Positions 48,373 through 56,568 of a stretch of 64,000 nt of DNA are shown one piece after another (the first letter of the stretch is position 1; every line of letters starts with the position of its first letter). Below the pieces are notes generated by a model. It made no database searches, had not been told where the DNA came from, and saw nothing but the letters and a program-made list of their open reading frames with translations. A program made the position numbers and the translations under genes. Origin of the DNA: an uncultured Prevotella sp. (lineage in GTDB: Bacteria; Bacteroidota; Bacteroidia; Bacteroidales; Bacteroidaceae); contig NZ_CAMJOS010000010.1 in the NCBI RefSeq assembly GCF_946407605.1, positions 1 to 64,000 on the forward strand, in the 5' to 3' direction.

Positions 48373-50145
48373 TTAATCAACGACCTTGATAATCTTATAA
48401 TACTTTTTATTGCTGTCAGAGGTATCAATAAATTCAAAGGCATAGATACCTGCTGATGTCGGTGTGAACTTAGCACAATTGTTGTTAGTTCCATCAATGT
48501 CAATAGCATCTCCTGTGGGAGAGTCTGTTGCTAGTATTGATGAGACGGCAGTGAGGGTTGGTACACCGGTAGTAGTGACTATCAGCGATTTCATGCCTGC
48601 ACCAGTGACTGTCCAAGTTGTTGGTGTGGATTCATTATCCTTAGTACCATGTTCCAGTGCATTAGCGACACTTGCTTCAGTGATCTCCTGAGTAGCAGCA
48701 CCATCACCTGTAGTATTAGTCACAAGATAGAGTTTAGCATTGGTTCCAACAGTCAGCGTCTGTAAAGTTCCGCTCTTATCAACCACAACATAGATGTTGC
48801 TGCTCTTCTTATATTCGGCAGTTGCTGCAGCTGTCGGATTAACACCCTTAGCGTAGGTCGTAATGCTGGGAATGCTAACTGTTGTAATAGTCTCCTGACT
48901 GCCATCCTGAGCATCGGTAACTGTGGCATCAAGAGTAATGGGATATAGACCTATAATGGAACCTGTAGTGGTATTTGTATTATCGCTAATCTTAAAAATA
49001 TAGGTATACTTGTAGTTGGGCTTCCATTGTGCATAAGCTGCAGGGATAACGGCTGTTGCTCCAGTACAAGTAATCTCTTCACCAGTTTTGTCACGAGAAA
49101 CAAGGGTGAAATCCATCTTCAGATTCAGAGCATTTGAGTTTTGAGGGTTTGGAAGGACAGTAATGACGTCAGTGGAGGTCGCAGCATTAGAAGTACGACC
49201 GAGATAATTACCTGTTGCTTCTTCATATTCCTTAGTAGCATAGTTTGATAATGTAGAACTGAACGTATTGATTTTTGTATCAGTTGTTGGAGCAGGGGAA
49301 GTCGTCTCTAATGCTAATTGAGGCTTGCCATTTGTGTCAAAAGTAATTTTATACTGACCACCTATAGGAATATTGCTTCCGTAGAGGGCAGGAGTTGTTG
49401 TAGAAGTTCCTGTAGCAGCAGGATAGAATTTTACGTCTTTCACAGAATATCCTGGAATTGTTTCATAGAACTTAAGTTCTACTTTTGACAAGAAAGATAG
49501 AAACTCAAGTTGAACCTCAGTAGGAGAAGTTGAAGAAGGTACGATAATCTTCTTATTGGAGATGTAGCATTCGCCAAGTTGATTTGCAGTACCTTCCAGC
49601 GTATAAGTGGATGCAGCAAGTGCAGATGCTTTTGCATAAGTCTTAGGATCTCCTGTTCCTTTTCCCAATGAATATGCAAAGAAATCATACTGGCTAGCGT
49701 TGTAATCCCAATACTTGATAGACTGATCAATACCAGTTGCTGTTGCATTACTAGCAACACCATTATTATTTAATACAATTGGGGACGTAGTTCCATCTGT
49801 TGTAGTTCCATATGGTAGGTTCTTGTAGTTTACATATTCCCATCCAGCAGAGTTGGATTCTGTTGTCAGTTGGGTGTTAGCAACAAAGTTAACCTGATAA
49901 TTATCAAATACTGTCTGAGGAGTACTACTAACAGTTTTATAACCGAACAAAACGAAATTATTGTTCAGTGAAGTTGCGGCACTAGAGCCTCCTGCTCTCG
50001 TTACAGTAGCTGTTTCCATGTTGAAGCTAATAGCTCCACCATCATTGGTTAGTAGGCTCTGGTCTCCTACATAGCTTTCGTCTGTGCAGCCTGCCAGGGT
50101 TGTCAAGGCGATTGCTGCGAAGAATAGTTTCTTCTTCATACTCAT
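48373..50145 (-). CDS. Fimbrillin-like lipoprotein with C-terminal extension (590 aa)
   Basis: A fimbrial subunit candidate. Lipobox TLAGC, Cys20 (a second ATG at 50139 would shift numbering by 2). The VTRAGG motif with Arg50, 30 residues on, fits an Arg maturation site. The fimbrillin core carries AGWEYVNYKNL, QSIKYWDYNASQYDFFAYS, IPGYSVKDVKFYP and QWKPNYKYTYIFKISD (about 377-392). After this comes an extension of about 190 residues, unusual for the family, shared with the 621- and 819-residue paralogues: GLYPITLDATV, QETITTVSIPSITTY, IYVVVDKSGTLQTLT and a tail YYKIIKVVD. It is third of five fimbrillins; the 673-bp gap upstream is full of repeats and no promoter was recognised there. Confidence 0.85.
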   Translation of the reverse strand: MSMKKKLFFAAIALTTLAGCTDESYVGDQSLLTNDGGAISFNMETATVTRAGGSSAATSLNNNFVLFGYKTVSSTPQTVFDNYQVNFVANTQLTTESNSAGWEYVNYKNLPYGTTTDGTTSPIVLNNNGVASNATATGIDQSIKYWDYNASQYDFFAYSLGKGTGDPKTYAKASALAASTYTLEGTANQLGECYISNKKIIVPSSTSPTEVQLEFLSFLSKVELKFYETIPGYSVKDVKFYPAATGTSTTTPALYGSNIPIGGQYKITFDTNGKPQLALETTSPAPTTDTKINTFSSTLSNYATKEYEEATGNYLGRTSNAATSTDVITVLPNPQNSNALNLKMDFTLVSRDKTGEEITCTGATAVIPAAYAQWKPNYKYTYIFKISDNTNTTTGSIIGLYPITLDATVTDAQDGSQETITTVSIPSITTYAKGVNPTAAATAEYKKSSNIYVVVDKSGTLQTLTVGTNAKLYLVTNTTGDGAATQEITEASVANALEHGTKDNESTPTTWTVTGAGMKSLIVTTTGVPTLTAVSSILATDSPTGDAIDIDGTNNNCAKFTPTSAGIYAFEFIDTSDSNKKYYKIIKVVD

Positions 50146-50315
50146 TACGTTTAGTTAATATTGTTGTTATTTCTTTTTACTATTTTGTTACTTACATCTT
50201 TTTTGCTGGATCACTAAGAAAAACTTTTTCTCTAACTAGGGAATTTTTTCTCCCTAACCTACGCGTAAAAACGCCCTTTTCTCATAGAGTCCCTCATTGT
50301 TAATTTTTTTCTTTT

Positions 50316-50409
50316 GTCACACAGATATCACAGATAACACAGATATGAATTCGTGCAATTCGTGAAATTCTTGCGTCCCTTCGGTAGCAAGCGAGCAAAG
50401 CTCGAGCGC
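50316..50409 (+). repeat. Family A 9-mers directly joined to a family B palindrome
   Basis: GTCACACAGA then 9-bp units (ATCACAGAT, AACACAGAT, ATGAATTCG, TGCAATTCG, TGAAATTC) at 50316-50369, joined at 50370 to a 40-bp family B core identical to those in the S9 peptidase and pyrK. Here it is non-coding. The joint shows that the two repeat families can sit next to each other as a composite. Confidence 0.85.
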
Positions 50410-50480
50410 GTGGTTCTTTTTCTTTATCTGTTTAATCCGTTCCATCTGTGGTCGTTGTTTCTATTCGTTTTAATTTGTTG

Positions 50481-50671
50481 TAGCGCTGAGGCCCGGACTC
50501 TTACGCGTACCTTATTTATATATGGGTCAGTCTTTCGGGTTCCACCCTTGCGGCCTATCCCTTTCACCCTTGGGAGGTATCCCTTTCAAACTTTCCCATT
50601 TTCTGTTCTATTTTCTTGTTCTTTTTACTTTTTTCTTTGTAACCAAGTGGGGAGTCGAACCCCACTTGGTT
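50481..50671 (-). promoter_or_regulatory. Structured intergenic leader with T-arm-like hairpin, copy 1
   Basis: A 12-bp stem (AACCAAGTGGGG at 50641-50652, CCCCACTTGGTT at 50660-50671) encloses the loop AGTCGAA, which reads TTCGACT on the transcribed strand, like a tRNA T-loop. Further along that strand are TATAAATAAGGT (complement of 50509-50520) and CCGGGCCTCA (complement of 50487-50496). The same three parts in the same order occur at 52731-52799, also between fimbrillin genes. Confidence 0.6.
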
Positions 50672-50690
50672 TGGGGAATCCCTGCTGATG

Positions 50691-50799
50691 AGTCGCGCTC
50701 GAGCTTGCTCGCTTCGCTCTGCGAAGAACCTCGACAGGGTTGTTTTTACTTAACCAAGGGAGTCGCGCTCGGCTATGCCGCTTCGCTCAGCGAAGAACC
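50691..50799 (+). repeat. Two tandem family B-like double hairpins
   Basis: AGTCGCGCTCG, a GAGC-TT-GCTC or CGGC-TAT-GCCG hairpin, a CTTCGC...GCGAAG hairpin and GAACC, at 50691-50730 and again at 50761-50799. The stems differ in sequence but stay paired, so structure is conserved. They lie just downstream of the 621-residue gene in the 673-bp gap 50146-50818, which holds repeats but no gene. Confidence 0.8.
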
Positions 50800-50818
50800 C
50801 CACTTGGCTATGAAATGA

Positions 50819-52684
50819 TTAGTTAACTACCTTGATGACCTTAACGCCATAAACACCATTATTCTCAATGTACTTGGTATAGTACTTGGTGCCTGGTGCA
50901 GCTGTTCCTGAGGCAGCAGTATAAGCAGAGCCATCATATGTGTATAGACCTGTTACATCATCACCAACAGCTTTTGTCACTTCTTGGTATTTGTTAACGG
51001 GACTGCTAGCAGCTGTCTTGGTATAAACGAAAGCATATGTTCCTGCAGAAGCAAATGCTTTCAACTTACCTACAGTACCAACTGTTAATCCAGTAATCTT
51101 ATTACCATCAACAAGAGGAATCTCTGTTTCTGTAAGGCCGACACCATCTGTAACAGGAGTTAAAGTGATTTCATTGCGGCCTACATATGTTTCACTTGTG
51201 TTAGATACGTATGTATTCAAAGCATCCAATACTTCTGCCTCTGTAGCACCTGCTTTCGATACAGTATAAAGAACAGCCTTACCAGTCATGTCAAGAAGTG
51301 TTCCATCCTCAGTTACTGTCACATAAACAACATCACTTGTTTTGTACTCATTGTTAGTTGTTACGTTAGAAGTAACTGAATAGGTGGTAATACTTGGAGT
51401 GGCAACAGTAGTGATGGTTTCTTGAGTATTTTCTTCAGAGTCAACAACAACAGCATCAAAGGTAATAGGATAGAGACCTTCAGGACCTGTAGCAACATCT
51501 GTTTTACCATTGGTGTTGTCGGAAATCTTAAAGATGTAGGTGTAAGCATAGTTGCTCTTCCACTGTGTGTACTGAGCAGGAACCAGTGCTGTAGCACCAT
51601 GAACGGTGATTTCTTCACCAGAGCCATCAGTAGATTCCAATGTGTAGTCAACTTTCAAAGTAAGAACAGAACCTGACTCATTTGGCAATACAATAGAATA
51701 TTCACCAGCAGACTTACCAGTCTCTACAGCCCAAGTAGGCTGTGCAGAATTACGAGCAAGCCAAATATTACCAGTTGTCTTCTCATAGTTTTCCTTTGCA
51801 CCATAAGTCAGAGTACCATACGTCTGGTTGGCTGTTTTTGTTCCCTCTGAGGCAAAAGAGATATGAGCCTTGTTGTAGTCCGCATCGCCTTTATTGGCTG
51901 AGCCGACAGTTGGGAAATAAACAGTACTAGTACCTGTAGAAGGTAGCACAGCACTTGCAGCATAGAGAGCTACAGTTCCTGCAGCTGTTCCGCTGGCTGA
52001 AGGATAGAACTGCACATTCTTTACTGAATAGCCAGGAATGGTCTCATACAAACCTACGCGAATCTTGGCAACGAGGGCGCGGAAAGTGAGGTTGACTTGC
52101 TGTTGGTATTCAGGAAGTCCCGTTACCTTTGGATTATAGGCAGTAACCAGGTCAGAGATGTAAACCTTTGCTAAATCAGATGCGCTACCTGTAAAGGTGT
52201 AAGCAGCAGAAGTCAGAGTTGCATCGTGAGCAAGAGAAGATACCGTTGCAGAACCGCCGCCCAAAGAATAGGCCCAGAAGTCATACTGCTTGGCTGCATA
52301 GTCCCAGTACTTGATAGTCTGCGCTTTAGCCTCTGTTTTGCCTGAAAGTATAGCCTGACCTACATACTCCCAGTTTGCAGTATTAGACAAGGTTTTGTCT
52401 GCGGTATTCTTTGTCCAGTTAACGTTGTAGTTATCGAAAACCTCAACAACAGAACTTCCAACAGTTTTGATACCCTCAACAACAAAATTATTGTTCAACT
52501 TACCAGCAGCATCAGCGCCAACATGATTGCCAGCACGGGTAATAGCTTTGGCACTAGAGTTAAACATAATGGCTCCACCATAGTTCTCATTCGGGTTGGG
52601 GCTATTGCTTTCCCCCACGAAGGTGTCGTCAGAGCAACTGGCTAACGCTACGAGAGCAGTTGCGAATAATAAATACTTTTTCAT
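50819..52684 (-). CDS. Fimbrillin-like lipoprotein with C-terminal extension (621 aa)
   Basis: A fimbrial subunit candidate. ATG at 52684 is chosen over an upstream TTG. Lipobox ALASC, Cys17; the ITRAGN motif (Arg50) is the likely Arg maturation site. The core motifs are ANWEYVGQ, QTIKYWDYAAKQYDFWAYS, IPGYSVKNVQFYPSASG and QWKSNYAYTYIFKISD. The C-terminal extension has GLYPITFDAVVVD, QETITTVATPSITTY, VYVTVTEDGTLLDMTGKA and the module GLYTYDGSAYTAASGT, PGTKYYTKYIENNGVYG, ending VKVIKVVN. The Tyr-rich module closely resembles stretches inside the 4465- and 7318-residue YGGG proteins. It is second of five fimbrillins, 130 bp after the 819-residue gene. Confidence 0.86.
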   Translation of the reverse strand: MKKYLLFATALVALASCSDDTFVGESNSPNPNENYGGAIMFNSSAKAITRAGNHVGADAAGKLNNNFVVEGIKTVGSSVVEVFDNYNVNWTKNTADKTLSNTANWEYVGQAILSGKTEAKAQTIKYWDYAAKQYDFWAYSLGGGSATVSSLAHDATLTSAAYTFTGSASDLAKVYISDLVTAYNPKVTGLPEYQQQVNLTFRALVAKIRVGLYETIPGYSVKNVQFYPSASGTAAGTVALYAASAVLPSTGTSTVYFPTVGSANKGDADYNKAHISFASEGTKTANQTYGTLTYGAKENYEKTTGNIWLARNSAQPTWAVETGKSAGEYSIVLPNESGSVLTLKVDYTLESTDGSGEEITVHGATALVPAQYTQWKSNYAYTYIFKISDNTNGKTDVATGPEGLYPITFDAVVVDSEENTQETITTVATPSITTYSVTSNVTTNNEYKTSDVVYVTVTEDGTLLDMTGKAVLYTVSKAGATEAEVLDALNTYVSNTSETYVGRNEITLTPVTDGVGLTETEIPLVDGNKITGLTVGTVGKLKAFASAGTYAFVYTKTAASSPVNKYQEVTKAVGDDVTGLYTYDGSAYTAASGTAAPGTKYYTKYIENNGVYGVKVIKVVN

Positions 52685-52724
52685 AAGCAAATATGTTATT
52701 AGTTATTTTATATTTTTTCTTTTT

Positions 52725-52800
52725 GCACGTTGAGGCCCGGCCTTTCCGTGCATGAACCTTATTTATAATAGGAGTCCATCTGGGAGTCGAACCCAGATGA
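52725..52800 (-). promoter_or_regulatory. Structured intergenic leader with T-arm-like hairpin, copy 2
   Basis: The stem CATCTGGG (52777-52784) and CCCAGATG (52792-52799) encloses the same 7-base loop AGTCGAA as copy 1. It is followed on the minus strand by TATAAATAAGGT and CCGGGCCTCA, here inside a TGCACG...CGTGCA stem. It lies between the stop of the 819-residue gene and the start of the 621-residue gene. The stem bases differ from copy 1 but pairing is kept. Confidence 0.6.
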
Positions 52801-52814
52801 ACCTATAGAGAGTT

Positions 52815-55274
52815 TTATTGCACCTTGATAACCTTGACGTAGTATTCACCATCGTTCTTGGTGTACTTGTCGAAGTAGGTCTGACCAACGATAGCGGTTT
52901 CAGTAGCGCCACAAGCCACCTTAGCGGCAGTAGTGTCTTGGATGAACCAACCCTTAACCTGCTGAGGCAGAATGACACAGTAGATGTATTTGTCATTTAC
53001 TGAATCATAATAGTAGTAGGCTGTACCATCTTGAGGAGTTGCATCGGTGTTTGCAACATAAGTACCAGGAGTAGTACCCTCAACAAAGAGAGAGCCGCCA
53101 AAGTCTGCATAGTTGACATTGTGGGCAGCTGTATAGCTCATGCCATTGTTGGTGGTGTAATAATATGTCACCTCAGACTTTGCATAACCGCTGGCAATGG
53201 TGTTACCTGCAGCATCCAGATAGAGGTTGTTCACACCCTGTCCGATGAATACGTTCGCCTCTATACTATAATTGGGAACAATGTATGAGAAGTACTTCAC
53301 ACCCTTCTGAGCATCGAAGTATTCAGTAGTGATATCGTCGCTTGCATCACCAGGGGTACCATTATCGTCAACATGATGGTAGCTATAAGGAGCAGCGGCA
53401 TAAGCATAGCGATAGTAACCAGACACACCACTCAAAGAAGGTATGCTAATTGGCTCGAAATAGTCAGTGGTTGTAGTAGAAGCCGTCTTTGTATATACGA
53501 AAGCATAGGTCGTGTTGGCAGCTGGTCTGAAACGCAGAGCCTGGTCGGTACCAACAGTTATTGCATTGCCGTCAGCTCCGAACTGTACGCTGTTGGTAAG
53601 GGCATACTTGTCGGCTGCATCAATGTTAGTGATGTCTGCTACAGCAGTTGCCTGAGTCAGCACGAGACCGCTACGTCCCTTGATGGTACCAGCGGCAGCA
53701 TCGTCGTCCTGCATCTGCAGGGCGTCAACAACCTCAGCCTCGGTCTTGCTTGCGGGAATGGTGTAGAGAGCAGCCTTGCCAGTAAGCGTTACAAGAGCAT
53801 CACCTTCGTTGACGGTAACAAAGATGTCCTGACCATTAACGGTATACTCGTCAGCGTTAACTACAGTAGACTTCTGCTGATAAGTAGTGATGCTGGGAGT
53901 CATCACGGTGGTGATGGTCTCCTGAGTAGCATCGTTGTCCTCTGCATTCTCAACTACAGCATCGAAAGTAATGGGGTAGAGGCCTGCCGGGTCGCTGTTG
54001 ACAGTTGCATCGTCAGCTTGAGTGGGGTCATAGACGCCAGTGCGACCGTTGGTCTTGTCACTAATCTTAAATAAATAGGTGTAAGCATAGCCCGGTTTCC
54101 ATGTCGTGTAGATGCTGGGCACCTGGGCCTTGGCGTTCTTAACATGAATCTCTTCACCACCTCCATCGATAGCCTCAAGAGTGAAATCAACACGGAGGTT
54201 GAGGTTTGCACCTGTTTCATTGGGAAGATAGATGACATAGTAGTTGTTAGCAGCATCACCTGCGAAAGAAGCAGTGCTCGAAGTTCGTCCGAGGAATTTT
54301 GTTCCTTTCTTCTCACCTTCCTCAGCAATAGTGTAGTTCAATCCGCCCCATTTAATAGTGGTAGTCTGAGTTACGCCTGATTTGGGGGCAAATGTCACGT
54401 GTGCTTTGTTGTCATCTGTAGCTGAAGAACCATCTACAGAAGGGAAGGTAACGGTGTATGTACCCTCGGTGTAGATATCTGCACCAGCAGAGAAAAGGGT
54501 TGCATCATCAACAATCTGATCGGCATCCAATACACCACCTGTTTTTGTTAGAAGTCCACCCTTTGTGTAGAACTTCACATCTTTTACACTATAGCCAGGA
54601 ATGGTCTCATAGATACCAATACGTACCTTGGTTCCGAGCTGACGGAAAGACAGCTTAACAGGGTCATCGCCATATTGTGCCTTTTTCACTGTAGTGAGGT
54701 CTGAAATATAGCATTGGCTGAGGTCATCGGCAGTACCTGTAAAAGTATAAGCTCCGGTAGCTGTAGCGTTGGGATCAATAGCAGAAACCAAAACCTGTCC
54801 GCCTGCGGGATTGCCTTCGAAAATAGCCGTCTTGGAACCTGTTGACCATGCAATGAAATCATACTGGTCAGCATAATAGTCCCAGTACTTAATGGTCTGG
54901 CGAGTAATGCCGTGATCAATGGCAGGCTTAATACGTCCCTTGCCCACATACTCCCAGTTAGCCACATTACTCTCTGTGGTATGGGCTGTGTTTTCTGTGT
55001 ATTCTACCAAATAGTTGTCAAAAACAACAACGCCATCGGTGGCAGCAGTGGAACTACCTTTCTTTCCTGCTACTACAAACTTATAGTTAAGTTTTTCAGC
55101 AGCGTCCTTGCCGATGTAATCGGCACGGGTCATACCTTTGTTCAGCGAACTGAACACAATGGGCCTCTCTACTTCCGGGTTAGTAACGGGAGCATTCTCG
55201 GCAAGCTCATCGCCAGTGCAGCTAAAAAGCGCTACGCTTGTTAGGGCTGCGAAGATTAAATAGACTTTTTTCAT
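52815..55274 (-). CDS. Fimbrillin-like lipoprotein with long C-terminal extension (819 aa)
   Basis: The largest and first of the five fimbrillins. Lipobox ALFSC, Cys19; MTRAD with Arg50, 31 residues later, is the likely Arg maturation site. Core motifs: ANWEYVGKGR, QTIKYWDYYADQYDFIAWS, IPGYSVKDVKFYTKGG and TWKPGYAYTYLFKISD. The extension (about 410-819) has GLYPITFDAVVEN, QETITTVMTPSITTY, IFVTVNEGDALVTLTGKA and TEAEVVDAL. It then has several Tyr-rich modules (GTYVANTDATPQDGTAYYYY, VGQTYFDKYTKNDGEYY) and the tail VKVIKVQ. Fimbrillins polymerise after Arg cleavage by donor-strand exchange in P. gingivalis; the shared C-terminal strand here could be such a donor (inference). It lies 130 bp after the DUF5119 gene. 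Confidence 0.86.
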   Translation of the reverse strand: MKKVYLIFAALTSVALFSCTGDELAENAPVTNPEVERPIVFSSLNKGMTRADYIGKDAAEKLNYKFVVAGKKGSSTAATDGVVVFDNYLVEYTENTAHTTESNVANWEYVGKGRIKPAIDHGITRQTIKYWDYYADQYDFIAWSTGSKTAIFEGNPAGGQVLVSAIDPNATATGAYTFTGTADDLSQCYISDLTTVKKAQYGDDPVKLSFRQLGTKVRIGIYETIPGYSVKDVKFYTKGGLLTKTGGVLDADQIVDDATLFSAGADIYTEGTYTVTFPSVDGSSATDDNKAHVTFAPKSGVTQTTTIKWGGLNYTIAEEGEKKGTKFLGRTSSTASFAGDAANNYYVIYLPNETGANLNLRVDFTLEAIDGGGEEIHVKNAKAQVPSIYTTWKPGYAYTYLFKISDKTNGRTGVYDPTQADDATVNSDPAGLYPITFDAVVENAEDNDATQETITTVMTPSITTYQQKSTVVNADEYTVNGQDIFVTVNEGDALVTLTGKAALYTIPASKTEAEVVDALQMQDDDAAAGTIKGRSGLVLTQATAVADITNIDAADKYALTNSVQFGADGNAITVGTDQALRFRPAANTTYAFVYTKTASTTTTDYFEPISIPSLSGVSGYYRYAYAAAPYSYHHVDDNGTPGDASDDITTEYFDAQKGVKYFSYIVPNYSIEANVFIGQGVNNLYLDAAGNTIASGYAKSEVTYYYTTNNGMSYTAAHNVNYADFGGSLFVEGTTPGTYVANTDATPQDGTAYYYYDSVNDKYIYCVILPQQVKGWFIQDTTAAKVACGATETAIVGQTYFDKYTKNDGEYYVKVIKVQ

Positions 55275-55404
55275 AACTGTACAGTTTTAATTATTTGTTC
55301 TTTTTTTTCTCTTTTTGTTCTCTCCTTTTTGACTCTTGACTCGTATTCATTGGTCTTAAGCCACGTTATTCTTAGTTTTTATTGTCATTCCTCCTTCATG
55401 TTTG

Positions 55405-56568
55405 TTACATTTCAAATTCGTGGGTGCCGCCGTCCTCGTAGTCCTGAACCACGGCATCGAAACCGGAGCCGCCGGAGCGGGTGGGTATCGGGATGGTATC
55501 TACGTCCAGCTCCACCGTAATCACACCACCTTTATACTTATTGCGTATCTGGTCGGTGACGTCGAACACGAAGGTGCTGTCGATACCGTTGTTGAACTGC
55601 ATGGTGAAGTCCATATAATGGCGGTGGGCATCGCGAACTTCGCTGGCGCGGCTGATGCTGTTGGCCTTGATGCCACAGATGCCGAAGGTCAGGAGGCGAC
55701 CACCAATGATATCAACCAACTCGTCTTGTTTCTTGCACCCCTTCTTCAGGTTGGCGTTGAAATAGACGGTGATGGCGTCGTTGCCGGCACGTCCGGAGTT
55801 CAGCGTCGTGCTGCGGGCCATGCCTGAGAGGTCGGCAGTACCGTCGATGCTGGAGATGCGACCGTTGTTGTGGTGCAGAATCACCTGGGTTAAATATATA
55901 TAGGTGATGGGCTTCAGCACCATCTTCAGCGTTCGTACCCAGATATTGCGGTCCTCGTCGTAAACAAAGCCGTCCAGGCTGCGATTGATCTCGATGGCCT
56001 GCTCGTAGGCAGCAAACAGCGGCTCGGGCTCGTAGAAAGCATGGGTGTAGCGAGGGGCGTTATAGCGACTGCTGTGCATGCTCTGGTTGGTATAGGCGGT
56101 GACAGAGTCGAGAGTTGCATCCTCGTCGATGATAAGGCTCTGCACACCGTCGCTGGTCTGGATGTCGTTCCACAGCAGCAGGTCCCAGTAACCGAAGTCG
56201 TACATGCCCTGATAGTGGGTGCCGTGGATAGAGTCGACAATCACGCCGGTATGGGGTGCCAGCGGCGTCTCGCCAGTATAGTAGCGGCGCACCTGGAATA
56301 CGGAAGGCGTGGTGTAGCCTATCTCGCCGAACATCTCGATGTCGTTGGCGTCCCAGCCGTAGTACCACTCGGTTTCCCAGTGGTATTCCACGCCGAAGTC
56401 CATCTCGTAGTCCCAATATACCTCGAGGTCCATATCAACCATAGGCAGGTCCATCGTTGCCTCCTGAGCATCGTAGAGGTGCAACGGCGGCTCGGGGGTG
56501 CAGCCCATGAGGCTGATGGGTCCCAGGAGGCCAATGAAGCCAAAGAGTAATCTCATCGTCTTACTCAT
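55405..56568 (-). CDS. DUF5119-like lipoprotein (387 aa)
   Basis: Lipobox ISLMGC with Cys23, then an acidic, Trp/Tyr-rich N-terminal part (VYWDYEMDFGVEYHWETEWYY split over residues 50-70) and a beta-rich C-terminal part that ends DYEDGGTHEFEM. This matches the DUF5119 lipoproteins that lie between DUF3575 and fimbrillin genes in Bacteroidales; I recognise it by that order and by the sequence style, without a search. Its function is unknown; an outer-membrane accessory for fimbrial assembly is the contextual guess. The start codon overlaps the end of the DUF3575 gene by 8 bp and is preceded by AAGGAGG, so translation is probably coupled. Confidence 0.75.
   Translation of the reverse strand: MSKTMRLLFGFIGLLGPISLMGCTPEPPLHLYDAQEATMDLPMVDMDLEVYWDYEMDFGVEYHWETEWYYGWDANDIEMFGEIGYTTPSVFQVRRYYTGETPLAPHTGVIVDSIHGTHYQGMYDFGYWDLLLWNDIQTSDGVQSLIIDEDATLDSVTAYTNQSMHSSRYNAPRYTHAFYEPEPLFAAYEQAIEINRSLDGFVYDEDRNIWVRTLKMVLKPITYIYLTQVILHHNNGRISSIDGTADLSGMARSTTLNSGRAGNDAITVYFNANLKKGCKKQDELVDIIGGRLLTFGICGIKANSISRASEVRDAHRHYMDFTMQFNNGIDSTFVFDVTDQIRNKYKGGVITVELDVDTIPIPTRSGGSGFDAVVQDYEDGGTHEFEM

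Noticed and set aside
50641..50671. tRNA gene or fragment (T-arm-like hairpin)
   Set aside because: Only the T-arm-like stem and loop is present; no D-arm, anticodon arm or paired acceptor stem is found around it or around 52777-52799.
50684..50732. Hammerhead ribozyme (CTGATGAG followed by a hairpin)
   Set aside because: The conserved GAAA after stem II and the third stem are missing; the hairpin belongs to the family B repeat.
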